Of a stretch of 64,000 nucleotides of DNA, positions 33,851-44,000 are shown in pieces (position 1 is the first letter of the stretch; the number at the start of each line of letters is the position of its first letter). Both the position numbers and the translations under genes were made by a program. This DNA comes from Gracilariopsis chorda (Eukaryota > Rhodophyta > Florideophyceae > Gracilariales > Gracilariaceae): the NCBI GenBank assembly GCA_003194525.1, contig NBIV01000022.1, positions 124,001 to 188,000 of the forward strand, read 5' to 3'. The notes under the pieces were generated by a model. It did not search any database and was not told where the DNA came from. It was given only the letters and a program-made list of their open reading frames with translations.

Positions 33851-33899
33851 AACGAAGTATCAGCAGTTCTCTAGTACGCTTTGGACGATTCAAGCAATA

Positions 33900-34931
33900 T
33901 GGCTCGTAATTGTGCTAGTCTCTCCCACTCTCGAGCTCCTGCGAGCTTTTGCGTAACAAGGGCACCGACGAATGCACCCAAACCACCCGGGGCAGTACGA
34001 TTCTTACACGATTTGCTCAAATCCAAATATGGCCCTGATCGTCTCTTATCCTTATTTCACTGCAGACAGATATAGTCAAGGACCTAAAATTCGAGGCCAG
34101 AAACGCCGACCTTCCAACGTGAGTGGAATCGAGCCATCCGACCTGTGAAGGTATGGGCTAACCCTTTATCCTTACAACCATTCGGCTGTTGTGGGAACAA
34201 CGAAGAAACAAAAGTAACGCCTAGCTCTTGGCGTACCAACGGTGCCGGGCTCTCGTACCCTTGCACCCTTGTGCACAAACCTCAATAGCTTTACTCGTTT
34301 TTTTATTTGTGTGGTTGCAAAGTAACCTTTTAATCCTTGTTCATGCCGATGCCAGCGATGTTAGCTATGTCTACCAACCATCCGTCGCCTCCATCAGATT
34401 TTCGGTTTTTGATAATTTAGGCTCGACAGCACTGTATCAACGTTGTAGACACGCCGCCCACCCTGCGACATGGATCAACTCCACGATGAAGCGCTGATGG
34501 ATCATCGTCCGCAAAGCAAGCCACCAGTTCTGGTTAAAGGGTTACATCAAAGGTTCCTTATAGAGTGGGTGGAACAGCTACCAAACGTATCCGGGGAACG
34601 AGCGGAATCTACGAATCGAACCATCGTTTCTTGGCCAAAGAGCGGCGCGTGAACGTAAAACGGTATGCGACAAGCCCTTACTGGTTTATCAGACACCGTG
34701 TAAGCGGTCCGTCCGTTTGCCTCTTTACCACGAATTGTGTTTTCTGTCCAACAAACTATACACAGACGTGAAGCTGGTCCGCTGAACAACAGGGAACCTT
34801 GAACAATTTGAACATATCTTTCGTTGCAAGCTCAAGCCTCAGGAATCCTGGGTCAAGATCATTAGTACCGTGAATATCACTGGGTGCAGTGCGGAAGCCA
34901 GTCCTCCTCAACTTCAATACTCTGCGTTGCA
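33900..34931. other. Intergenic region, no gene seen
   Basis: Short, domain-free frames only. I looked for tRNA A and B boxes around 34,100-34,270 and 34,580-34,640 and found no cloverleaf. The right end is the upstream region of the WDR18-like gene. Confidence 0.45.
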
Positions 34932-36233
34932 ATGACGTACACCATTCTCTCCGTATGCAGTCACTTGGGTACCTTGCATCATCACAGCCCTCCGCACACG
35001 ACGCCGTTCAAAACCCAGCAAAACTGTCGGCCAGCTACAACCAACTGTGCAGCCCTCCTTCCACATGCCCTCATAACCTCTTCGCAATCGCAAAACTCAA
35101 AGAACACAACCTTAACTCTGCACTCACTGACACGCTTGCCATCCAGGAACTTCACCCCGCCAGAACCAATATCTTGTGTGGCCACTTCGACCTCGTCAAA
35201 TCTTCTGTTTGCGGGCGGATTCTCAGGTCGTTGCTATATCTGGCATATTTTCACCGGACGCCTTCTAGCTGTATGGGATGCTCATGTTGGTGCTGTTAAT
35301 GCCGCGTCATTCTGTGATGACGATGAAGCAGTACTCACTGCAGGTGCAGATGCTGCCTCACGTCTGTTCCTAATCAAAGATGTTATAAGCACGAGCGAGT
35401 CACGCCCTGATTCATGCCTACGCCTTGTTGGCCATACGCTACCCATAACTTGCGTCGCTGTTGGATATGCCGGAGCATCCGCACGCGTCGTAACAGGGTC
35501 AATGGATAGAAACGCACGCATCTGGCACTTGGCAAGTGCAAAATGTGTTGCCACTCTTGCACTTTCCGCCCCAGCCGTAGATGTGGTGCTCACATCTGAT
35601 GAAGCAGCCGTATTTGTAGCGCTAGCCGATGGTTTCATAGTCTGTGCGCACTTGCATACACTGCCACTAGCTTCAATTACTGCCTCTCCGAATTTGAAGA
35701 GGATACACCCTCCGGTCCAAGACGTTTCCGCGAAGTGCATTGCACTTTCTCCAAATGATGAAAACCTGATCGTTGGATATACCGACGGAATTGTGCGCCT
35801 CTACGATGCTCAATCGCTGCAGATGGTGAGCGTTTACGCAAAACATAATACGACTGCGTCGATCACTGCAGTATTGGCTGCAGCTCCTGCGACGAGTCCG
35901 GAATACCCACTATTTGAACGTGTTCCAGAACGAGTGTTGGATCCCAGCATAGGTGAAACATTCAGGCCACTAGTCCCGAGGAACCACGGGACTCGTTCCT
36001 ATGATATGGCATTGTCGATTATTTCCGAGGCCTACGATGATGCATTCACGGATGAGTCTGATGATAATTCATCGGACCGTCTTGAAGGGTACCACAAAGA
36101 GTTGGAGGCGCGTATGCGGCGGGAAAATGAGCTGCTTGAGCGGGTACACCAACTGCAAGAACGCAACCGCCAACTTCGGGCGGCCTCAAGAAAGATGCTA
36201 AGATTGCTGGGGACCGAAACGTCTCAGATTTGA
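34932..36233 (+). CDS. WDR18: IPI3/WDR18-like WD40 protein (ribosome biogenesis)
   Basis: The first ATG at 34932 gives 433 residues, close to the family length. WD40 blades are visible from about residue 75. SGRCYIWHIFTGRLLAVWDAH is the repeat most typical of IPI3/WDR18 and is followed by AVNAASFCDDDEAVLTAGAD. Later blades include GHTLPITCVAVG with GSMDRNARIWHLASAKC, and ENLIVGYTDGIVRLYDAQS. The C-terminal ~45 residues form a charged coiled coil (ELEARMRRENELLERVHQLQ), as in IPI3. In yeast and animals the protein forms the Rix1/PELP1 complex needed for 60S pre-ribosome processing in the nucleolus. It is intronless and converges with the bZIP gene 250 nt away. Confidence 0.85.
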   Translation: MTYTILSVCSHLGTLHHHSPPHTTPFKTQQNCRPATTNCAALLPHALITSSQSQNSKNTTLTLHSLTRLPSRNFTPPEPISCVATSTSSNLLFAGGFSGRCYIWHIFTGRLLAVWDAHVGAVNAASFCDDDEAVLTAGADAASRLFLIKDVISTSESRPDSCLRLVGHTLPITCVAVGYAGASARVVTGSMDRNARIWHLASAKCVATLALSAPAVDVVLTSDEAAVFVALADGFIVCAHLHTLPLASITASPNLKRIHPPVQDVSAKCIALSPNDENLIVGYTDGIVRLYDAQSLQMVSVYAKHNTTASITAVLAAAPATSPEYPLFERVPERVLDPSIGETFRPLVPRNHGTRSYDMALSIISEAYDDAFTDESDDNSSDRLEGYHKELEARMRRENELLERVHQLQERNRQLRAASRKMLRLLGTETSQI

Positions 36234-36482
36234 CAACCTCCTTGAGCAAGCGTTAAGTCTGGCTTATGTGGATGATAAATTACTCATCTAGTGCGCGATG
36301 CCTTTCCCCTTTGTTACGGTCTCATGTCTAAATCGCTAATCACGCATGTTCTGCTCCAAGTCCGTTGTACCACAAGCCATCAAACATAATTAAATGGTTT
36401 ACTATACACAAAGAACTGGTATCGATGCCTACAACGTAAGAATATATCAAACAGGTGCGGCTGCATGCACACGAAAGAGCAT

Positions 36483-38447
36483 TCACGACTTTTGTACTTG
36501 TTTTCGCAAATTCATGTTCTCTTCCATCATCACTTGCTTCTTACTTGTAAGTTCCTCCACTCGCTTTCGAAGAGCAGCCAGCTCTTTCCGTTGAGCTTCC
36601 AGTTGAGCGCGTCGTTTCTGGTTACTCCTAGCTGCACTCATACGATTCTTAATACGTTTTACCTCGAGTTTTGCCTGACGAGCCGCCTCTTCCTCGGACT
36701 TCTTCACAGTCTCATCGTCAGGAGCCACCGCAACCGCTGCGGCCGCAATAGACACAGGCCTCGGAGCAAGCGGTGCAGGTGCGACTCTCTTCTGTATTGT
36801 CTTTTGTCTGACAGAACGTGGCGGTTGTGGTATTGGTGTGACAGCTTGTATCATAGGAGTGGGTGAGATAAGAGGTTGGAGAGGGAGCAAAAGATTATCT
36901 CTGGACATACTCATGACAGAAGAGTAGTACGATTGTGCGGCAACTTCGCGGAATAACTGGAGACTTCTTGAGTCAATGGTGTCCAGTTTTGCCATCAGCT
37001 GGCCAGTAGAGCGAGAGATGAGTTCGCCGGTTTGCGGGTGCATTATGTCTTTCCGGACCTTGGGGCTGAAAAAGTGACCTTTCAATGATCGTTCTATCGA
37101 TCGAAGGGAATCGAATAAAGAGGACATATCGAATGCGCCAGACGATGTATCGTTGCCTCCCGGACGACGCGGAACACCAACACCATCAGGTGTTCGACCA
37201 TTTTCATCGGTGAGTATCCAAGAATTGTTCACAGAGTCCATTTCAGGCACCAGCTGCATTGCCTTGCTTGCCAGCTCAGGCTGGGTGGAACCAGAAGAAG
37301 AGGTCAAAGAGGATTCAGCGGGGGAGGTTGAGTGTTGTAGATCGTCTGATAGGGGAAATGGACTGTTATCATCGCCGAAGGTTTCTGGCGAACTGAGAAG
37401 TTGGGCCATGTCATCCATGCTGGTATTAGGGAAGAAGTCTTGCATGATTTCTGGAATACCGTTTGCTTGTTCAGGTGAAATGATGGTGCCCAAAGTTTCC
37501 AAACCCTGCGCCCAAGAGTTATCTAGAGGGGCATCGAATTTGAGTAAAGGACTTGGAACTTGCTGGTCTTTTGGTTCGAGAAAGGGTTGGACGTTAGAAT
37601 CAACATGAATATCAAACAGTGATTCCTTTGGAAGCTGTTGTACTTGTTGTTCTTGTTGGTGTTGATGGACTTGGTGGGTGTTGAGCTGTTGTGACAACTG
37701 CGAGGTGGTGTCCTGGGGGGGTGGGGTTGGATCGGTACCGACAACATGATCAACATTGCATTGCACGGATAGAACGCGTCTCGGGAGGTTATTTGGACCG
37801 TATTCTGCCTTTGGAATGGCAAAGAAACAACGATCTCTAGTAGCGTGATCGCGCCATCGCATAGATACAATACCGGTCATGATAGGGGACATTCCGTTAA
37901 CAACCATGAGATAATCTCGACGTTCGTTATGAAAGGTAAAGCGCCCCGGAACAAACAACGGGCGATTGAAATCAAAGTCGGAAGGGTGCGGGGCTCCAAA
38001 GGCAGATCGAAATTTTTGCTCCACAGTATGTTCACGAATGCCTCTGATGAAGGTGTATCCCACGGTAACGCCGTCCATCCTGGCGACCGGAACAAGTAGC
38101 AAATCTATGTCCTTTGAGACGACGATTTTCTTGGGCTTTTCTGAGGAGGGTAGGATTCGCTGGTAGGGCTCAACCGGGGCGCAGTCTGGCGTGGATATAT
38201 CATGGTGTAAATGAATGGCAAGCGCCTTCTCAAAGGCTTCTGGCGGGACGGATATGTGTGGATGAAATGGACGGCCTGGGTCGGTGAAGAGCCATTCGGC
38301 GACCCAGGGATTTTCAGCAGCGGTTTGTAGAGCAATGGAAAGCTCCTTCTTGCCGACGTTCAACAAAGGGTCATCAGACTCGATGTTGAGCGGAATCTTG
38401 TCGTAGGCGTGTGGGGGGACTTGCAAAGTGGCGTCGTCGTCGCACAT
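36483..38447 (-). CDS. bZIP transcription factor with unusual basic region
   Basis: The ATG at 38447 (MCDDDATLQVPPHAYDK) gives 654 residues; the open frame upstream is low-complexity. The bZIP domain is the last ~60 residues. The basic region reads KRIKNRMSAARSNQKRRAQL, and the zipper has L, L, M, L in correct heptad register after it. The invariant Arg nine positions into the N-X7-R signature is Asn here, a change expected to alter DNA contacts. Residues 1-230 form a folded-looking region (for example NPWVAEWLFTDPGRPFHPH), followed by Gln- and Ser/Pro-rich linkers resembling activation domains. It is a nuclear factor; the target is unknown. Confidence 0.9.
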   Translation of the reverse strand: MCDDDATLQVPPHAYDKIPLNIESDDPLLNVGKKELSIALQTAAENPWVAEWLFTDPGRPFHPHISVPPEAFEKALAIHLHHDISTPDCAPVEPYQRILPSSEKPKKIVVSKDIDLLLVPVARMDGVTVGYTFIRGIREHTVEQKFRSAFGAPHPSDFDFNRPLFVPGRFTFHNERRDYLMVVNGMSPIMTGIVSMRWRDHATRDRCFFAIPKAEYGPNNLPRRVLSVQCNVDHVVGTDPTPPPQDTTSQLSQQLNTHQVHQHQQEQQVQQLPKESLFDIHVDSNVQPFLEPKDQQVPSPLLKFDAPLDNSWAQGLETLGTIISPEQANGIPEIMQDFFPNTSMDDMAQLLSSPETFGDDNSPFPLSDDLQHSTSPAESSLTSSSGSTQPELASKAMQLVPEMDSVNNSWILTDENGRTPDGVGVPRRPGGNDTSSGAFDMSSLFDSLRSIERSLKGHFFSPKVRKDIMHPQTGELISRSTGQLMAKLDTIDSRSLQLFREVAAQSYYSSVMSMSRDNLLLPLQPLISPTPMIQAVTPIPQPPRSVRQKTIQKRVAPAPLAPRPVSIAAAAVAVAPDDETVKKSEEEAARQAKLEVKRIKNRMSAARSNQKRRAQLEAQRKELAALRKRVEELTSKKQVMMEENMNLRKQVQKS

Positions 38448-38449
38448 GC

Positions 38450-39677
38450 TGCGAAACGCAAGAAGGGGCCGAAGCAGTGAGATGACGCGCAGAAGGGGGG
38501 ATGAGGCGTGGGGCGGGGCAAGCAAGACGGAATGGTGTGGCTGGAATGCAAACAAGCGGCTGGGGCTTGAACGCGAGGAGAGAAGGGCGGCGCGATGCGG
38601 CAATGCCGGAACGCGACCGTGCAGCGCTGGCGGTATGAAGGTACGGCGTTACATACAGGGGGCTTGGCTTGCAGAAACGGCAATCGCCGCGTGGACGACT
38701 TTGTGTTTTGCAGAGGGCTGGAGAAATGTGCACGGTGTGCAGCGGCCTGCAACGCATGCGCGCAGCGAACCAGCGAGCGCGCCATGGAGGCGTAGAGCTG
38801 TGCACGCGAAACGAAGCTGCGTGGTGCCACGCGTACACATATGCCATCCTGTACACGTGGAGAGAGCGGATTGGAGCTGATGGGCTGTGGAAGCTTCGAG
38901 TGGGGCGCTGTGGATCGTAGCTGTCATCGCTGTTCTGTCTTACTTTTGTTAAAAAATGGCGAAACCACAATGAAGAGATAAATGAAATGCAGTGTTTATT
39001 TTTAAGACCGTTGTCGGGCAGCCGCCACAAAAGCGTTCTATTCCAGGCTCGGCTGGCGGAAAGAGAAGAGTAATGAAGTGAAGGCAACAGCAACAGCAAC
39101 AGCAACAGCATATTCATACTAGAATGTATACAACTCTCCTTAAAAAATAAAAATCTGTGCAACTAAATGATCACAGATGCATTGTAAACTATAAACCCCA
39201 TTACCTAGTACGTAAAACTAGTACGTTTCAAACTAAGTGCTGCATATTCAAAATATTAATTTTTTTTCAACTTAATGCAAAATGTCGTCAGGAAATACCC
39301 ATATTATTAAATATTAAACTAAAATCAAAATTTAAAGTTCAAAGAATCAAAAAAGGCGTTCCTCATGTTCACCGATTCTTTAGATGAAATATGTAACGAA
39401 CTGTAGAAGAGTCCAATTGTAGTAAATATAAAGCAATGCGTGTTTGCTTGTCTCCTGAACAAACAAAATCGTATAAATGACGTACCGACGTGACATTGCC
39501 TCACCTCAGGTATAAGTGGACTTCTGAATTTTTGGGTGAAATTCACTATGCATTTTACTTGCTTCTTCAGTATCTTTGCAGATTAGATCTATTATATATG
39601 GAACAAACAATCTGTATCAAGCGTGCAAGATTTTACACAGACCTTTCTTCATCCGCACGTGTCAAATTGTTTCGTGC
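38450..39677. other. bZIP upstream region and AT-rich spacer with an (AACAGC)n repeat
   Basis: The first 150 bases are C/T-rich on the bZIP coding strand and open, probably leader. 39085-39116 is a short (AACAGC)n tract. From about 38,940 the sequence turns AT-rich, with no supported gene, up to the MITE-like repeat. Confidence 0.5.
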
Positions 39678-40061
39678 CTAGTGTCTATCGGACCGCTAAC
39701 CTCATATGAGGTCAAAACAATCAAGTTAACCTTTAATTTTAGTAATTTAGACCGGATTTTTTTCGCTTTCTGTAGTCTGTAGAAGTTATGCAACCTATTT
39801 TTGTATAGCAAAAATTCTAAGCCTCTTTGTTTATGCTCGATGATAAACACAAACATAAGACAACCTGATGGTTTTATAGAGATGTGCTTGAAGAATATGT
39901 CAAATTTACTACAGAGCTTCAGAAAACAGCCTTTTTTGATATCAAAATCGTAGTTTCGATTCAAAAACACCGTTTCTGACGCGTGTATGAAAGGGTCAAA
40001 ACCTTCAAAAAATAATCATTTGGCAACATTACATCCGGGCGGATAGACAAATGTCTACTAG
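39678..40061. repeat. MITE-like repeat, copy 1
   Basis: About 384 bp, starting CTAGTGTCTATCGGACCGC and ending near GGATAGACAAATGTCTACTAG, and highly similar over its length to 47223-47598 in the same orientation (about nine bases in ten by eye). The ends are inverted relatives (CTAGTGTCTATC versus GATAGACA...CTAG). No coding capacity is apparent; it fits a miniature inverted-repeat element whose autonomous partner is not in view. The right end carries a few extra bases forming TAGACAAATGTCTA. Confidence 0.75.
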
Positions 40062-41080
40062 GGGGCCCTACACTAAGAAAACGTTGCAAGAAATGGACGT
40101 AGTGCGATATTATAGGTATTTTTCACCTTTTCCTATGATCCAATGTAATGCAGTGCGCTCTGACCACGTAATAATTGCAATACGCTGTATAAAATTGTTT
40201 CATATGCTACATGGATTAGAATGTCTAATTTATTAGGTAACTAATTTTGTTAATGTTTTGATAAGTAGTGACACCATGCCACGGTAAAGTGGTTTCATGC
40301 CACTAGAAGCAGCTCAAACTTATGCTACGTATCATAAGGCACCGTAATTTGAGGCTCACTCATTCCTAGTGTGACTAAAGCTCTCCTTTTTTTATAATGG
40401 TAAGGATAAGCACCTAATGGCTATTTATGATACCATAAGATTATTACCGTCAAACGTTTTGGTTACGTTAGACTATTCAGGCTGTACTACCCCGCATGCC
40501 CCGTACAAAGAACAGTAAATTATGGTTACGGTTAGCCTGTCTGGCTATCACGCGTCCCTAGTGGTTTGGTGCTGCCAAACCACTCGATTACGCTACTTTT
40601 ACCCTTCAGGTTCAGCTTTTGACCCGTCCGAGCCCATTTTTATCCAAATAGAGTACCGAGCTAGAACTCGACACTCAATTGGGTTTGCTACACCCTATTG
40701 TACTTAACCTATGACGTCTCGGCCGTTTCACCATGAAGTAAAGGTAAGCTGTGACTCGGCTCTGAGTGTATCACCTGTTCGAAGTGACTAATCTTTGTTG
40801 CAGTCTCGCCGCGTTCGGTTTTCTTTTAATCAACTGAATAGTGTCTTTCACGACCTCTGATATGTTTTAGCGTTTGTGCTTGCTTATTGTTTACCTTTTA
40901 TCACCGTCTTGGTTTCTTTACTATTTTGGTAACAGGTAGTTGGTCGACTCAGTATTGAGTTTGCCGCTCTAGCTGAGTAAACATCACCGTCGCCGTCGGG
41001 TTTCTTTCGGCTTCCCGCAAAAGCCGCCAGATTGTTGCCTTTATCTTCGGAATTCCTTTTCTTTTCTCTTTGACTTCTTT
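40062..41080. other. AT-rich spacer with an intron-like segment
   Basis: No long frame is present. 40744-40803 has intron form on the plus strand (AAG/GTAAGC, GTGACTAATC branch-like sequence, TTGTTGCAG/T). It could belong to a transcript running into the antisense-ORF region of the second Gypsy fossil, or be chance. Confidence 0.3.
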
Positions 41081-44000
41081 TTGCGATGGAACACCACTTG
41101 CACATGTTTTCACATCACACTAACATTCTGGTTCACCGATTTCGTGTATCCTGTTTGTAGTTATGGCCAGGCGCCACCCCAGTTTATGGTGGCAAGAAGA
41201 CTGCGATGGTGCTTGCCCTTTACCCTTCAGACGTCTGCGGCACTCGAGCCAACCTATCCCAAAAGAATTAAATAAATTTACTACATAATAAAACATGGGG
41301 ACACAGTACCTTGGCACTCGGAATGTCCCCTGGTATCTCCTCCCTCCATCGGCACCCAACATGGCACCATGGAACGTTTTGGCCAGAAATGTTCCAACCT
41401 TTGTGAGCTCAGACCCATGGTTCCTTCACATTACCTCACCTGATCAATGTTGATTCATCTACATACCTCCCTCCTTAAGATCTGACGTCCCGTCGGCCGC
41501 TTCTTGTTCATCGGAAGTACCATTTCTTTCCAGTTGGCGGCCTTCCCCTCGATAGGGATGCTGTGCTTGTGTCCTCATTCCAGCGTTGGCCACCCGACCC
41601 CTGGTAAAAAAATGCCAGTTTAGCCCTCCCGTAAAAGCTACGGCCACACTACCGTTTTGCACCCATTTGGTTGCTTTTGCGGTAGGTGGCACGTGGTCGC
41701 TTCCATACCATTGGTCGCCTGCGTAAGTACCTCATCTTCCGGGGAACGTCAACCCCGGGGGCTCTCCACGCTTCTGAATTCTTCCCACTCCTTCCGCTGG
41801 TGGTTGGCTGCCGTACCGTTCCAATGCATCCATCATACCCGCCTCTTTGGTAGATTTAGGTGCATTTCCATGGCCTTTCAGGTTTCGGACAGTTGGTTTC
41901 CCCTGGCGCCGTGTCCGCTGTGCCTGCTCATCGATCGCGTTAACGCCATGTCCTCGGGAGCATAGAAGGGTTCCCATGGCTACCTGGTGGACTATGAAGG
42001 CTTCGAGCACATCCCTCGGGCGGCTATCACTGTGGATTAAGGCAACACTTTGGTCCCACGCAGCGTTATGCCCATCCTGGAGACAAGTACGACCATACTT
42101 TGGTTCGTGATCCCATGGCCATAAGGAGTACTGATCTGCCCAGTTTGGTCGCCGATTTCGTGCGATACGTGACCAATATCTGGACACCCGTCGGTTTTTG
42201 GCGACTCCCAAATATTCACGCTAGACGAACAATTCCCAGGAGAACTCCTGGTGCAACCGCTGGCTCCACCTTCTTGTTGATGCCCGTTCGGTCGCACGTT
42301 GCCGAGCTCTGGTCCCGCTGGACATGCTTTTCCTCCGCTGTGGTGAGGAGGCTCATTACCAATGGCCGTTGAACAGGCTCCTGGAGGCCTTGCATTCCAT
42401 GCATGGTGACCGTAAGGCCCCCTTTCCTCTTCCTGTTCCTTTCATTCCTGAGGCCCTTACTATGGCGTTTGATGACCTGAAGAAAATCTTCACGTCCATG
42501 GGTATCCTTGAACCCACTGGTATATTAAAGGCTCTCCGTGCTGCCCAGTCATGGATGCGTCGGGCCTCACGGTGCCAATCGCTAGTTCAACGCAACAAAG
42601 AGGTCCAGGACGCGTTAGTGACCATCTTGAAGGATAACTACAAGGTGTTATCCGAACGCGTTGCGACGGATCTGTACAACAGTTTTGGCCTAAATCTTTC
42701 ATATACGGAGTACTCGGATGGTGCGTGATCCAATTCGGCCCAAAGTCCGGCTCGTAAGCGCGCCCGCACAAGGTCCCCTCAACCGGCAGCGTCGTCCCAG
42801 TGGACGTCTATTCGGGTAAAGACCTCCAGTAAACTCCTCTAATGTTCACCTATGGCCTCTTCCGAGTCTACATGCGCCTGTGATCCCCCTCGTACCGACG
42901 GTCTTCCTCTCAGAATTTCCCTCTAACAACTCGATTTCGGGACATCTCCCTGGGTTTTTGGTGCCCTTTTTCTGCAGACTAGCCGTCCAGTCCTCATCCA
43001 GAGGTTCTCAACCTCAACTGCCTAGGGATTTCGGAGTTATATGCAATCCCAGTCACACATTGTCCCCACAACCCTCGGGAGGAACTGGGTCTTGGCCAAC
43101 AGGTGGGGGGGTAAGCGAAAGGCCGTTTCTTGAGCGCTGTGGCCAGTGGCCAGGCTCCCACTGGACGGTGACGGACTAGGCACGCGTGAGTACAGCTTTG
43201 TGGCCGGGGATACCCCTTCGTTGAGGCCATGCTCCGTGTGGTCTGTATTGCACCAATAGCCGGCCACAACGTTGCAGGGGATGTCTGACCGTAGGAGACA
43301 GGTATCATCCTCAGAATTGTAGCCAAACCACCGAACTTTGTACCGCACTTCGCCTCCGTCAGTCAGAGCAGTGTACAAGAGGCGTTCATTAACGTATTCC
43401 AGTTGGCCATCCAGTCTGGCGTCCTTGGGTATGTCCATTTGGCCCAGGGGCCCATATCCGTCCGTAGATGGAAACATAGCATCAGTGCTTTGCGAAGTGT
43501 CATCCATAGGGGCTGGTCGTTCCTCTGGTAGAAGCATGTCACCCAGGAGGCCGTACCAATACTGGAAAAACCCTTCCGAATCTGCAGAAGCCAATGGTTC
43601 CAGAGGGACAGTGAGGCTAGAAACCGGCGGTGCGGTTGGGATTGTGGGCTGGGTTCGGAATGCATGGCGGGTCCGGGAGTCCATCAGGGTACCTGTAGAT
43701 GGTTTTGGTAGCAGCGAAAACCGGTAGATAGTGATGGTGTTCTGAAGACCATCGCAGTTGATCGTAACCGTGTGCCCACGGGCCTCGAAAACCCTGAAGG
43801 GTCCAGTGGAGTGTGGTAACAGCTTCTTGGTGACATCTTCGTCTTCATGCTTTTGTTTTGGTGGTCAATCCAAATGGTTATAATCACTGGGCGGTACTTG
43901 TGATGGCTCTGTCGAATTCTGACTTGTATGGTGCTTGTGCCTTTGTCCAATGAGTTCTGCGCAGCTTTAAGGATGGAATTGACTCGCTTACGCGAATACC

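Noticed and set aside
39662-39970. Minus-strand frame inside the MITE-like repeat, partly matched in copy 2
   Set aside because: Low-complexity composition and different lengths in the two copies; it follows from the shared DNA, not from coding.
40051-40236. Short frame beginning MSTRGPYTKKTLQ, like the start of a pogo or jerky helix-turn-helix
   Set aside because: Only about 20 residues look similar, and the frame starts inside the MITE end; too little to call.
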